Assembly (NCBI GenBank): GCA_035235625.1
Contig: CP141142.1
Coordinates: 34,420,995 to 34,484,994 of the forward strand
From: Saururus chinensis
Lineage: Eukaryota; Streptophyta; Magnoliopsida; Piperales; Saururaceae
Direction: 5' to 3'
Length of the DNA: 64,000 bases
In this document: one piece after another, positions 21,355-33,606 of the stretch
Numbering within the stretch: position 1 is the stretch's first letter
Layout of the letters: each line of letters begins with the position of its first letter
The notes under the pieces: generated by a model
Told to the model about the DNA's origin: nothing
Databases searched by the model: none
What the model saw: the letters and a program-made list of their open reading frames with translations, nothing else
Position numbers and translations under genes: made by a program

Positions 21355-23544
21355 TGTCACAACTTGAGATTTTATAAACCATATAAAGATTTAAAAAACT
21401 AAAATCAGAGCATGCTCAGGTTGCAACCAAGAAACATATAACCATCAAGGTAATATGATATACTTTATTTCCCAAGAAATATATTATCTGTGTACAAACA
21501 CATAAGTAAAAATATAAACAAGTCTTCTCAAGCTAAAATAATAAAATTGTACTTAGGACACTATTGGTGCAATTGTAGACTCCTTAGTTACCACTTGAAG
21601 CTCCCAAAAAGTGTCATTACTGTTCTCTTCTACCCACATCTATTCCACACTGGGCCTTGCAAGGTCTAGGAGGTGGTGAGTATTTTAAAATACTCAATAG
21701 GAGTACTTATCCTATCAGACATAAATATAACAGCTGACAATTTGTAAATCACATGATCAAGTAAATAGATAATACTTTTAAAAGAAGTAGTAAGGGTGTG
21801 CCTCTCACCTAAAAACTTCCCCAGGGCTTCTTCCTACGTATCAAAGATGCTTTTAGGGTTTGTAAGTTCTCATAACTTACTACTAGTGTCTCAAACACTT
21901 ATTAACTTATAAAGAATTTGTTGCAGGTACAAAACAGCAACCTCTTACTCCTCTTCAGATTTTTTGTAAAATACTCCGTGCTTGTAGAGGGAAGAGCCAC
22001 CCGTGCTCATGGGTGCCGGGATCTAGAGAGTAGAAAGTTTTTCCATGATACTCTCTACCCTAGCACGTGTAGCCTTGATAGTTGCCCTTCGTTAGGGGCT
22101 AATCAGGGGTTTTGCCCTTCATTAGGGGCTCACTGAGCTATTGTGCGTACTGTGTATCTAATTCCAAACCGGATTTACCTATATACTCTCAATTAAAGAA
22201 CTCTATCAGTGCATCTACCAATTTGAGCTCCAGATAATTAAATCTCTTATATGCTCGACTCCAACAAGAATTTCCTTTCTCTTTCTTTTTGCTTTAAATA
22301 ATTTTTCACAAAGATCAACCTTTCAAAATCCTAACCTCACCACTACAAGTCATGGTTGTGTTACTAATACCGATTAAAAAGGTGGGGTTAGTCACTCGTT
22401 CCAATGAGACAATTACACATTCTCTATCTCATCTCACCAACTCAGTGGTCATGATTGTACGCATTTCTAAAATCATTTTGATAAAGCATTAATTCTATAA
22501 AACCATCTTTCAATCTTACCATACTCAAGTATAATTAAAATAACGGTGAAACTAGATTTTCTTTATATCATATATAGCATAAAGCATAATTCGTAATTAA
22601 ATTCAAAAGATAAACTCTTGATAAAACAAGTATATGAGGCAATCCCAAAACATACATGAAAATTAACTAAAATTATCTATATAAACTTTTAAAGACAACC
22701 AATGTAAGTATTTATGTCTTACAAGATGATAAAAGCCCTTACCTTGCTTCCCTGTGAGAAAATAAGAGAGATGATGGATAGGATACCCCAAAATTAGATG
22801 TCAGATTTTTGGGCCACAGAGATCTCGAAACAAAAAATAATCATGCCATGACGTCCAACATGCACGATTTAGGTGGAAACACCTCTTGAACGAAGAAAAA
22901 TAGACTCAAAACGACTCTAAAAATTATTCTAAAAGAATGAATGGAAATGAGAATTTATAGGGGAAAATCAAGAGTGGAAGGGGAGCCATGCGCACATGCG
23001 TGTGACATGTGTCATGCGACAATTGGGAAAATGTGTGGCAGCACCGCACTTGACGCAGACACGGTGCGTGCATTTGCGTGGTGAGTGCGAATCGCGCGGC
23101 AACGCCACGCATCCGTTAGCGCATCACACAGGTATCTACGGTCGTGCGTCACTCCGCGCGGCTCAGTACAAGTTGTTGGCATCATCAATGATGCTAGCTA
23201 TTTTGTCCATTTCTTAAATTTTTAATATTATTTCAATCAAATACCAATCTAATTTCAAAACGCGATAACTTCTTATCCTGAAGTCAGAATCGCACGTTTT
23301 TAGTGTTGATGGACTCGTATTAACAAGCCCTTAGAAAGTAAGACCCTACATGGGTAGGTTATCTAGCACTTTTGAAGTGGGTCCCGCCTATATGACATTT
23401 TTTGAGGCTATAACTTTTTTCTCCCGACCTCCATTTCGTGTGTTCTTAGGTTCATTGTGCTAATCTCACCGAGCTCTATTCAATACAACTAACTTTTACC
23501 ATAGAAAATTATAAAAAAATAGTTTAAAAACTACGAATGTTACA
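21355..23544 (-). mobile_element. Solo LTR (TGTAACA family), copy 2
   Basis: 2190 bp from TGTCACAACTTG to CGAATGTTACA, flanked by a perfect 5-bp duplication AGTTA (21350-21354, 23545-23549). Read on the minus strand it begins TGTAACATTCG, has a GC-rich part (about 22980-23160), then CCCTATAAATTC as a TATA box near 22955. No gag or pol, so a solo LTR. It inserted into the PAL-carrying MULE. Confidence 0.8.
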
Positions 23545-24185
23545 AGTTATGTCAAGCTACCAGTTTTGACCAATGTTGATTTTTCTTGACTGGCTTTTGA
23601 TGGTGTTTGTTTTTTTTCAGTTGGCATTGTTTAGTTTTCATTCATTTTTGGCCACTGCAATTTCATATAGATGGGACGAAAGTGATTTCATCGTTTGGAA
23701 GGACAAAATCACCTGAAATGAAATAGTATGGATTCCATTCTTTGGATGGACGAAATCAACTGAAATGTAATTTCGTCCTTCCAAACAACGAAATCAAGAA
23801 AAAAATTTAAAAAAAGCCACGTAGGTGCTAGCACTTGGTTGGCGCCTACATGGATAAAACCAACACCACTTTAGAAAATATTTTCCAAAGTGTGTTATTT
23901 CAGTAAATATTTTTTTAATATTATTTAAATAATATTCCCTAAGTTCAACATCTCAAATTGTCGGACTTGATTTGTCCATTATATTGCTCAAGGACAGTTG
24001 GATTTGAACTTTCACACTTACCCTCTCTATTCGTAACACCTTTGGACAACTTACCATGCAGTATAAGTCAAAACTAATTAACTTTTTCCCTGTAAACTCA
24101 TTTACCATGCGTCTAACAATTATGAACAAGTCAAACAACCTAAGATTTGAATGGGTCTCCATAGCGAGATATGTTGGATTGAATA

Positions 24186-24393
24186 TACTCCCTTGGTCCC
24201 TTGTTAGTAGCTACATTTGGAAAAATAGTAGTTTATATTGAATGGTGAAACTCATATCTAAGAGAAGGGAAAATAAGTTTATGATACACTTTTTTTAAGA
24301 ACTTAACCACTTAAATTAAACAAAATACAACTATTAATATGGAACAAACTTTTTTTTTTCAGATGGAGGTATTAATTTAGGATAGAGGGATTA
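24186..24393. mobile_element. Stowaway-like MITE
   Basis: Starts TACTCCCTTGGTCCC and ends GATAGAGGGATTA, about 208 bp, with TA at both edges. The orthologous insertion is present at 41878-42079. Confidence 0.65.
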
Positions 24394-25283
24394 CTATATA
24401 AAATTAAAACAAATGTCAACATGGGTGTGACTTGTAGGATGGTCATCCCATAGGTTATCATATAGATAGACCAACGTGGGTTATGCATTTTCCTATATGG
24501 AGTGTTGATCATTTGAATTTGGGTTCACACGTATCAACATGAGTAAGGCATGATGGACCGCATGATTGTGATCAAATGGTTTACACTATTTAGCGGGCAA
24601 GTATATTTCAAACAACAACCCGCCCTTTCTATTAATTTTGCATCATCAAATCTCAATTCAATATTATTTAGGGTTTCACAAACACTTACTAATAACTTAT
24701 TCACTTTCATTAAGTTTAAGTGCATAATATGTATGTTATATTTATACAATTATGCTATAAACTTTTTTTATCTTATAGTCCTCCAAATGGGCTCCAAACC
24801 CCAAGTTTGCCTACTCACTAAACCCTAAAGTCTTCTGCTTGCTGCTCCATTGTTCAATCCAATCCAAGCCAACACTAGCCTATCAATCATATTGTAACGT
24901 TTGAGAAGTTTTTATATTTCTGAAGTCGACCACGTGGAAATCAAGGTGTTGGACCCCTTGATCTTCTCATAAGAATAACTTGATCAGCAGTTAGAATTTG
25001 AGGCTGAAATATATATGGTTAAAAAGTAGACACAAAAAGCTTCAAAACGCCACCAAGAACGCGTGAATTAGAGTTTGGCTGAGGAAGATATGACTGTTCA
25101 AAGTTATATATAACATGCAGGGCTTGTTTACCCGAATTGGACTCGCGAATTGTTGGTTTAAGTCACTATGCGGGCCCTATCAGTTAGTATTTAAAATTAT
25201 GTTTTAAAGGCCCAATTAACTTGCTAAGAGGGGATGAGTTGGCCCAAACCTCTTTGGAGATTGGGAACTCTTAATCCTCTTAT

Positions 25284-25290
25284 TATAAAA
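25284..25290 (+). promoter_or_regulatory. TATA box of long LTR
   Basis: TATTATAAAAGGGG about 390 bases into the LTR, followed by a purine-rich leader (GGAGGGGAGGAA). Confidence 0.45.
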
Positions 25291-25554
25291 GGGGTTGATT
25301 AGGGCTAAAGGAGGGGAGGAATATTTGGACCAAGCCGTCGTTCCAATTTTTTGGCGACACTCCGGGGAGGCGTTGGCGGCAGTGGATCAATGACAACGTG
25401 GCCTCAGAGGTAAGACTTCGAATTGAGATTGGTGGAGAATTTGTTAATTTGATTGAAATTTTGACTTCTGTATATATTGTTCACATAATTATGTGAATAG
25501 TAATCTGATTTTTCTGTTTGCTGGAATAGTGGTCGGAAAGGAGCTCTGAGGTGG

Positions 25555-25625
25555 CCCTAGCCACGGCGGCCCTAGCTTTGGCCATGGCGGCCCTAGCTTT
25601 GGCCATGGCGGCCCTAGCTCCGGCT
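25555..25625. repeat. 24-bp tandem repeat
   Basis: Three units of roughly GGCCCTAGCTTTGGCCATGG. On the minus strand it reads AAMAKAR repeated, giving an open frame (25481-25663) that I regard as a repeat by-product. GC content is well above its surroundings. Confidence 0.65.
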
Positions 25626-28600
25626 ACCTTAGCAGTTGCGGATTCGCTTGTCGTTGTGCTCACCGGTGGTCGTTAAAAGAAAAAGAAAAAGAAAAAGAGA
25701 ATATGCAGCGGTGCAGCGTAGCATGCAGCCGGAATCGCCGGATGATGGTGATCTAGTCAAGCCTGGTCCATCGGCCAGTCGTGGAGGCCTGTCGTTGTGA
25801 CACCACCACCAGATTTTTTTTAAAAAAAGGTGGCTGATTGGCCCCCCACCGGCTAGTGAGAAGCAGCAGGCCTCGGATCAACGGAATCGCCACCTCATGG
25901 CAATCCATTGGAGCCCAGCCCGCTGCCCCGCCATAGTGGCGCCACCAGAGGAGGAAATGCCTCTGGCCAGACACAGGGAAGACGACCTGCGTTGCAGGTC
26001 ATCGACCTGAGATAGGTCCGGTTCTTGGGGATAATAGTGTCAAAAAAATAATAGAAAATTACTCTTGGAACCTTGAGAGGTGTGTGAGTATTTTGGTCAA
26101 GTTTCAGCTTGGGGAAAAATCCTAGAGACTATAAAATGACCCTTTTACCCCTTGTAGTTAAATTGTCATGTGAAAACCACTTACCCGACTAAGGGGCCCC
26201 GGTTCAAGGGCCTATGAGTTGATTTAAAAATTGAGAAAATTCTCAGTGAGATTTTAATGGGTAACCTAATTATAGGATAAACCACGTAGTGAGAAAAAAT
26301 CTCAATGAGTGGGTAATTAATTGTCTTACCCCTAGGGTTAATCGTGAACTATTAAGTCAACCTGGGTCAGTTCAAGGAGTTCACGATGCCGTCACATGCC
26401 AGGAAAATTACACAGAGATGATAAAGTCAAGTAGTAACCTTGAGTTTAATTTAAGACCCATTGGATGCCAATAAGGCTTTAAACCAAATAACAGAAATAC
26501 CCTTCAAGTTAACAGTTGATATTTGTGGGAATGGAAGTGCAAGTTAGTTTGAGAGTGGAGCCTTGTGAGAAGTCAATGACTTAAAATTAATAGAGGGACA
26601 ATGATATGACTATAATGACCTAAGTGAGGTTACCATACCCTAGGTGGTAGAATTACCCAAATACCCTTAAGGGCAGTATTCCGTTTCTACCAAAACTAAT
26701 AACCTACTACTAAGCATTAGGGTACACTATAGTGATGTTTAATGACTTCAAAAGGAAGGGGTGTGACTAGTAAGTGACACGAAAACCTTGTTAGGTCACA
26801 GTGTCACGGGAAACAAGGGGGGAAACCCTAATTTTTAGGGTTTAAGGCACCATATTATGCGTGTCTGCAACCCTGTACATCGATCAACTAGAGTATTATA
26901 TACGTAACTCGAGTGATGCATTAGAGTTATTTATACTTTTGGGCTTGGATTCTCTAAGCCCTGGCTTTGCAAATGAGTGCAACGGGCCTCCGTTTATTAT
27001 TTATGCACTTGTGTGACTGCATATTATATATGTTGATTATTCTGATACTTGCATTTATTATTGTTGTGTTAAGTTATATCAATAATTTAAGGTTAATAAA
27101 GACTAATCAAGAGATATTAGTTGTCATTGGATTAGGGGGAGAACACCTAATCAAGATAATAACTAAAATACCCTCTTTAGGGTTGGGACTAGTTTATGGA
27201 GTGAACGGGACCTTGGCATAGAATTTTACCTTGGTTAATGAACTGTGGGTGGTTATGGGATGTTCTGGGAATCATAGCTCAGTAGATGAGTTATTTATTG
27301 AGCCGATTCACAAGGGGAAGAGGACCCAAATGGTTGAGCGAATACTTGACTGGATGGAAATAATCTAGTCTAAGTTCAGATGTTTGGGGGAGCCAATGGT
27401 CATAAAGACCTAAAGCTTCTATGAATACATTAGTAATGTCTTAGAAGACATTTTCCCCAGAGTTGGGGAATGGTGAAGATTGTGATATGCTTCTTCATCT
27501 CTACGATGGTTTGGATATTAACCAGAGGGTCTTTACCGCGGGTCTCTCATAGGTCTTCCCAAGACCACATAGTGTGTACAAAAAGCAGAGTTACATGAGC
27601 ATCATGAGAGGCTTGTGTTTCTTGCCAATCTATGTCCATGAGTACAGTTGGGATCCTCTTCTCTAGATTCATGGCAAACTATTGAGAGCCCTAGGGATTT
27701 GGGTTAAGTTGTTAAGAAATCTACTCCAAGGTTGGAGTACTATATTTGGAGATTTCTAGAGGGGCAAGTTATCTCTAAGTAAATTCAAATTTGATAGTAT
27801 TAATTATTGAACAAGGGTTGTAAGATAATTAATAACATTATTTGATATTGCTTGTTAATTAGACAAGTAAAATGATTAAATAACTTACTAAAATGTAGGT
27901 TGGTTGAAAATACCTAGGCATGACATGTGTGATGTTATGCTTCTTAGGATAGTGCAGTTTCTAGGCATAACTACGTCTGAATCTGATCTTATTAGAAACA
28001 TTGGAGATGTTGTCTGATGAGTACATAGGCAACTGACATCGGGTGATGTTAGCCCAATCCGAAAAATATTAATAAAATTTTTTGTTCTTTAGAAGCTCTT
28101 CTCCTGAAGGCGGAGATGTTTCATTATTGTTATTGTGGTTGTTTCGCTTGGTTGGTTACAGATTCTCAAAAACAGGCAAACACAAGATGAAGTTTCTGTG
28201 TTTCTGCAACTCCGGTACGTAAGTGTTTCACTAGCATGAGAGTCAACTTAGTTGATTATTTTCAGATGGATGACAGACTTGTACTTAGATGGATGAGCTG
28301 TTCTTTATGAATTTTTAGACGTGTAATAATATCATATGATTTGATATCCATATTTGTGAACCCCAATTGTCATGGCCTGGATATTTAATCAAATAGTTTG
28401 TTTTATATTTAAGAAAAAAAAATTTGCTACTTACCATTTGTTCTATTTAAAAATACTTTTAAAAATCTAGGTCGTGACACATACTCCTAATGACATCAAA
28501 TAAACAACATGAATCCATACTAAAGTCCACACATAACCAATCTAACATAACTCATCATACATCGTGCATACCTCTAACATACTCATCATTCATCACATGA

Positions 28601-29050
28601 GTATACAACAATCCATCTAATTAACATGGATGAAATTTGTCATACTTGCATACCATAATCCGCCATTTACTTACAACATGAATATGACATAAATATCTCA
28701 TCATATAACTCTAGCATGTTATCATAAAATTATACGTGTAAAGTCCTTTTCCCCATGGTCCATGCAAGTCCAATAATGAGCACATGACGGTATTGGTGGC
28801 TAGTGGCATCACCTAGTTGAGAATAGATGCAGTCCGGGGTGTTAGGGAACATTGGGGGTAGTCAACAAGCAAGATGGCGGCATAATTGAACTCTCATTAG
28901 AAATTTTGAGGTCCACGGTGACGCACAAGGGGTGGCTAGGAGCGTAGTTGGCAGTTATGGCCAAAAAGGGGGCTAGAAAAACTGAAAGCTGGCTAGTGGC
29001 TAAGAAGTGCTTGGCGGGCAGAGAGATGCCAAAATCAGTGAACATCACTT

Positions 29051-29399
29051 GATGGTGTTGATTTCATAGAATTAAAATCTAGCTGATAAAAAAGTCAAAA
29101 ATAATGGAAGAAACTCCAATAGCTAAATTCAGTCAAACTTATGACGGCTCTCCAACGTAATGTTGTTCAATTCCAGCTTGTGGACATCGTGAGTAGCTTT
29201 GTAACCTCTTGGCTGTTTGCCTGCATCAATAACTGATACAAGCAAATCCACAACTAGGAATCTGGCCAAATTTTCAATTTTATGTTCTCAAATGCAAAGA
29301 TCATCTGAATCTTTCCGATGTTAAAGAGGGATCAATTCACCTAAATTCATGAGCTTAAACATTTAACACCATTCTTGTCATATAACACCAACTTTACCG
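29051..29399. other. Spacer, no gene recognised
   Basis: 29190-29290 recurs at 30690-30780 (TTGGCTGTTTGCCTGCATCAA and ATCCACAACTAGGAATC), so it belongs to the duplicated spacer. No coding sense. Confidence 0.5.
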
Positions 29400-29962
29400 T
29401 GTGTTTTTTATCAGAACTCATTAGAGGTTTAAATCTTTTAAGCTTTCCCCTTAGTTCTAAGCTGAGGTCGTAATCTCTTGAATAAAGATCATTGCCTGTT
29501 GTTGGCCGTAATCACTTCCAGGTTTTGGATCCCAAAGCAGTGTCCACCTAACGAACAAGGAATTTTGTATCAAATGTGTACTTCAATCACCATTATAATG
29601 TATCAATAAGCAAAATAAAAAAAAATTGACGTCCCAACGTATATTATCTTTGTGGGAAAAAGCACTTTATTCTCTCTGTGCTCAACACTGCACTAGTCAA
29701 CGGCGGCCAGCTGATGAATTGCAAAGAGCAGGAGGCAGCATAAAATCAAAATTTATCGATCATGTAGTAATTAATCAAAAATTATTATCATAAATGAACT
29801 TTCCAGAACAAATTAAAATAAAAAAATATACTCCTAACTCTTTTGATTCACGGAAATCTTATTTATTTATGTTATATTTTAACAACAAAGTCAAGCCCAA
29901 ACTTAGCAGATTTGCTCTCATTTCACATGTTACAAATTTTTTGGATACTAGGGAAAAACAAT

Positions 29963-30035
29963 GGTCCATGCAGGGATCAAACCTGGCAAGTGTAGCTCCC
30001 CCAGTGCATTCTCAAGCAAAGTGAGCTAATAGACC
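29963..30035 (-). pseudogene. tRNA-Ile-like sequence (copy in R4)
   Basis: 73 bases; the reverse complement begins GGTCTATTAGCTCAC and ends ATGGACC. The T-arm has decayed to GGTTTGATCCC. The weakest full-length copy. Confidence 0.5.
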
Positions 30036-30385
30036 TTCTTGGTGGTCATTGTACAAATAAAAATTATATCACTTAAATTATTTGATTTTGAAAACTAAAC
30101 AGGACAATTGATACGAGATAGAGGGAGTATCATTTATCACGGTTGGTCAATTAGTTCACTTTTCTAAGAGAGTTGTCAGGCTGGGCTCCACTCCCACGTT
30201 AACCATTTCAATTTAGAAGTTAACTTTCTGCTCCTGCATTAACTATTTCTTTTTTTATGTTCATTGTGGTTATTTCATGTTCAGCTCCTTTGCTCTATTA
30301 CCTAAATTAAATTTTCATTCACTGTCTCATGTAGGAATGTTGAAGGGTTTTCTTATTGATCATGCTTCTATAGAAACCCTAAAAA

Positions 30386-30585
30386 ATCTCTCCCCATCCT
30401 ATATTAATAATTACATTTGGGAAAAAGCTTGTCTCATATTAATAGCTCTATTTGGCTCAATTTAAAGTGTTAGTATTTAAAAAAGTCTCATAATTTTATT
30501 TTCAATTTTTTAGTTCTAGGTCCCACCATTTAATAAAAAATATATTTTTTTCAAATAGGGCAATTAATATGGGATGGAGGGTGTA
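30386..30585. mobile_element. Stowaway-like MITE
   Basis: CTCTCCCCATCCTATATTAAT to TTAATATGGGATGGAGGG; same relative place as in R2 and R3. Confidence 0.6.
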
Positions 30586-30689
30586 CTTGAAGAAGCACAA
30601 TGAATTTTTTTTCTACCAATTTTGGACTTGTATTACAATTATTCTAATAAATCAGGTACGCCAGCTACCGGAGTCAAGTGGCTGCTCTT

Positions 30690-31850
30690 GGCTGTTTGCT
30701 TGCATCAATAATTGATACGAGCAAATCCACAACTAGGAATCAGGCCAAATTATCAAATTTATATTCTCAAATGCAAAGATCATCTGATTCCTTCCAATAT
30801 CAATTCAGCTTAACTATTTAGCACCTTTCGTGTCATATAACACCATCTAACGTTATCAGAAGTCAGTAAAAGTTCCATTCTTTTAAGCTTTCCCCTTAGA
30901 CAGCTGAGGTCGTAATCGCTTGAATAAAGATCATTGCCCTATTGTTGGCCGTGATCACTTCAGGGTTCTGGATCCCAAATAAGTGACCACCCAACGAACA
31001 AGGAATCTTGTATCAAATGTGTACTTAAATCACCATTATAATATATCTTTAAATAGTTCACTTTGCTAGAGTAGCTACGCGGGATAAAACTTGCTACTCT
31101 GCTTCCTCATTAACTATTTTTAATATTATCATACTTATTGTGGTTATTTTATATTTGGCCCCTTTATTCCCTGAATGAAAAATTCATTCAGTCATGCTTC
31201 TATACTTGGATTTCATAACCCCCTAAGAAATATCCTCCCCCTCCCATATTAATAATTACATTTAGAAAAAAAAAACTCTTCCCATACTAATAGCTCCAAA
31301 TGAGTGGGGTTAGTATTTTAAAAATTCTCTTATAATTTTATTTTTTATTATTTTAGTTGTGAGTCTCACTATTCAATAAAAAATACTATTTTTTCAAATG
31401 GGGCGATTAATATGGGATAGAGTGAGCACTTGAATGTTTTTTCAGCCAATTTTGGACTCCAATTATAATTATGCCCATAAATCATGTACGCTAGCCATCA
31501 GAGTGGCTGATACTGAATCCAGTAATTGACAATTACATTGCGCTGAGCTGTGAGATTTTTTATTTATGCGAAGCCAGCATCATGTCTAACCGAAGAAGTC
31601 GTGTTAAATTACTATTTTTGCCATTTAACTACGTTGTATACCATACAATGAAGCAAACTTTGGCATGTGATAAGGGTTGTTTGTGATTAATCCCATCATG
31701 GACTACTTTTTATCCCCAGTGGCCAATGCCTACTGCCATGGGGAAAGGTCATTTATGGCTTGAGATACATAATGCCTCTGTCTGTCCATAATACTGTTTG
31801 GTCTTAGTAATGAATTTTAAGCAGTGGGCTTCAGTTTGCTGCTTTCATTT
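30690..31850 (+). repeat. Spacer repeat block R5 (internally deleted)
   Basis: Fifth copy. It has the GCTGAGGTCGTAA and CCACCCAACGAACAAGGAAT landmarks but jumps at about 31050 past the tRNA-like part to the later half. It then runs through GTACGCTAGCCATCAGAGTG to AATGCCTACTGCCATGG and AAGTGGAAAGCAGATCTA. Confidence 0.7.
31232..31427. mobile_element. Stowaway-like MITE
   Basis: CCTCCCCCTCCCATATTAATA to TTAATATGGGATAGAGTGAG; counterpart of the R2 element. Confidence 0.6.
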
Positions 31851-31950
31851 ACTCCTATTGTCTCATATTAATAATTTTATTTAATTTTTTCAAAAAAATT
31901 AATTTAAAAAACTAAATAGAGCTAATAATTTGAGACAAAGAGATCTAATT
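31850..31950. mobile_element. Short Stowaway-like MITE
   Basis: About 100 bp: TACTCCTATTGTCTCATATT to TAATTTGAGACAAAGAG. Shared with 40310-40405 in R6, and a relative lies at 60140-60245. Confidence 0.5.
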
Positions 31951-32036
31951 TGGCCAATGCTTTTATTTACTCCTAATAGCTATTAAAAGATATTGTAAGT
32001 AGCTATTAAAGTGGAAAGCAGATCTAACCTTTACAG

Positions 32037-32918
32037 GGCGTTAGTTGTTCTGTATTTTAGATTTATGTATTTCAGATGTTCGATTTCAAAATATAAATAA
32101 AATCCTGTATTTTAGATGCTTGATTTTAGAATACATGCCAAAATCCTGTGTTTTTAAAATAGAAGACAAAATACACGATATAATTTGTAACATTCAATTC
32201 TCATTTAAACACAAGATATGACATATTAATCCCTTAAATTTTAGTTAAATAAGTGAAAATAAATAATTATGGAGAATCAGCAAAGAGACAAAGCTAATGA
32301 ATCTATGGTACTTTATCTAGTTTATTATCTGCATTATTAGTTTTGTTGTTCAGATGCAGTTTATGTGAATAATTGGTCTTTGCAAATGGAGGAAATGGGT
32401 GGAGTTTCTAGACCAGTTTAGATATCTCTTAATTGATGATTTCACTGCAAGTTTGCATAGTAAACTATTAGCTTGATTGACTCAAATAGAAATACAGTTG
32501 ATTTCTTCTGAAGATTGGAATATGACTGACCAACATCCTTTCATACAACATGTTATTGATAACTACATAACCATAAAAAAGATGAAGGTTTGAAAACCTA
32601 TAGAGGGAGAGAACTAGCTTCCATCACTAATTGTATCATCTGTACTGGATTTTACTTCTGGTTCTAATAAAAAAATTCAAAAGATCCAAAATATTGTACC
32701 TAATGCACATAAGGAATAATAATGAAGTAGCTATCACATTGGAATATATAGTATTATGGAGAATCAGAAACTATAAAAACTAAAAATCATAGTAGGATAT
32801 CCAATTAGCCTTTTTCTTCCTGCAGGACAAATCTTTCTTCTATAAACAATAGAATATTAAATAGTGGAAGAAAAGGGTCAGAATTAAGTTAATTAATCTT
32901 CTCTGCAGTAGCTGGAGC
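32037..32918. other. Unidentified insert
   Basis: Sequence shared with R6 stops at GATCTAACCTTTACA (R6 near 40455 continues differently), so this is inserted DNA. It starts GGGCGTTAGTTG. A plus-strand decayed frame reads EDWNMTDQHPFIQHVIDNY near 32500-32570. I could not name its family; both ends are uncertain. Confidence 0.4.
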
Positions 32919-33598
32919 TAGGGCTGGTCATGGACGTCCATCGTCTAACGTTCGGGCCGTGTCCGAGGTGTCCGTGACCGTGTCCGGCCGAATTCTTTTG
33001 TCCGCCAATTTTTAGACATGGCCATGGATAAAGACCTCATTCGGCCGTTTGTCCAAGGTCCGGTTAACTTTTAAATACATTGTGCATTCTTATACGAAGG
33101 ACAATTTTAATTTCTCCTCTAATTATTCTTAAACATTATTTTTTTATCCTTAAATCTTTAACAATTTAAATATAATCATGTTAATATTATATTTGAGTTT
33201 TTCTTTAAAGCTAATTATTAAATATTTCTTTTGTCTCACATTAATAGCTCTATTTGGCTTTTTAAAATGAATTAATTTGTCTAATAGTAATACTACAAAT
33301 AAAGAAGATGACATATATAAATTTAAAAATTATTATTATATGATAAATTACTTAATCTAGATATCCTCACCCTAGTCTCTAGCTACCCTACTTAGTTAAA
33401 GTCGTTAACACCACTCTCGTTCTCTCCAACCACTTCAACTCTCATCCAATTGCCTAAGAGACAATGTCCATGGACAATGGCCGTGTCCGCCGAAAAAAAA
33501 AGCTTTGTCCATGGACAAAATGCCGATGGATAAATTGTTAGCGGACATAGACATGGACAAGCCTTGTCCGCCGACTATTTGGCCGAGGACCAGCCCTA
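32919..33598. mobile_element. Non-autonomous hAT-like element
   Basis: 680 bp bounded by TAGGGCTGGTC and GACCAGCCCTA, with flanks GCTGGAGC and GCTGGAGT (8-bp duplication, one mismatch). Contains many GTCCATGG/CATGGACA and TGTCCG strings, like the element at 12110-12799. No transposase frame. Confidence 0.8.
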
Positions 33599-33606
33599 GC
33601 TGGAGT

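Larger units (their letters stand above)
19952..23939. mobile_element. Pack-MULE carrying a PAL fragment
   Basis: 3988 bp with terminal inverted repeats of about 150 bp: GGGAAAATTATTTAAATAAT at the left and the inverse of GGGAATATTATTTAAATAAT at the right, then AAGTGGTGTT, GTAGGC and GATTTCGTC pairs. Flanks TAAGTTAAA (19943-19951) and TAAGTTCAA (23940-23948) give a 9-bp duplication with one mismatch; the empty site is preserved near 41640. Inside are a phenylalanine ammonia-lyase C-terminal fragment and a later LTR insertion. No transposase, so mobility would need help from another MULE. Confidence 0.85.
24893..28479 (+). mobile_element. Long solo LTR or non-autonomous LTR element
   Basis: 3587 bp from TGTAACGTTTG to GGTCGTGACA, flanked by CATAT (24888-24892) and CATAC (28480-28484), a 5-bp duplication with one mismatch. 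The uninterrupted site survives near 52430 (CCTAGCCCGTTGTTAATACG). A TATA box (TTATAAAAGGGG) sits at 25284. I find no gag, protease, RT or integrase motif and no internal repetition of its ends, so a solo LTR of a large-LTR family is the simplest reading. Confidence 0.75.
18243..29050. repeat. Duplicated tract A (interrupted)
   Basis: Host pieces 18243-18480, 19687-19942, 23949-24560, 24600-24890 and 28485-28950 are collinear with tract B (41190-42250 and 52150-52925). Sample shared strings are TTAGACAAAGTGTG, TTGTTAGTATGAGCCC, AGGATGGTCATCCCA and GCATCACCTAGT. Between the pieces lie the MULEs and LTRs listed separately, all absent from the matching places in tract B. No gene is visible in the shared tract. 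Confidence 0.75.
29400..30690 (+). repeat. Spacer repeat block R4
   Basis: Fourth spacer copy: AAGCTTTCCCC + GCTGAGGTCGTAA at 29435-29470, the CCTAACGAACAAGGAAT landmark, ATTATCATAAATGAAC, a tRNA-like segment and a Stowaway MITE in the same order as R2. No gene. Confidence 0.7.
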
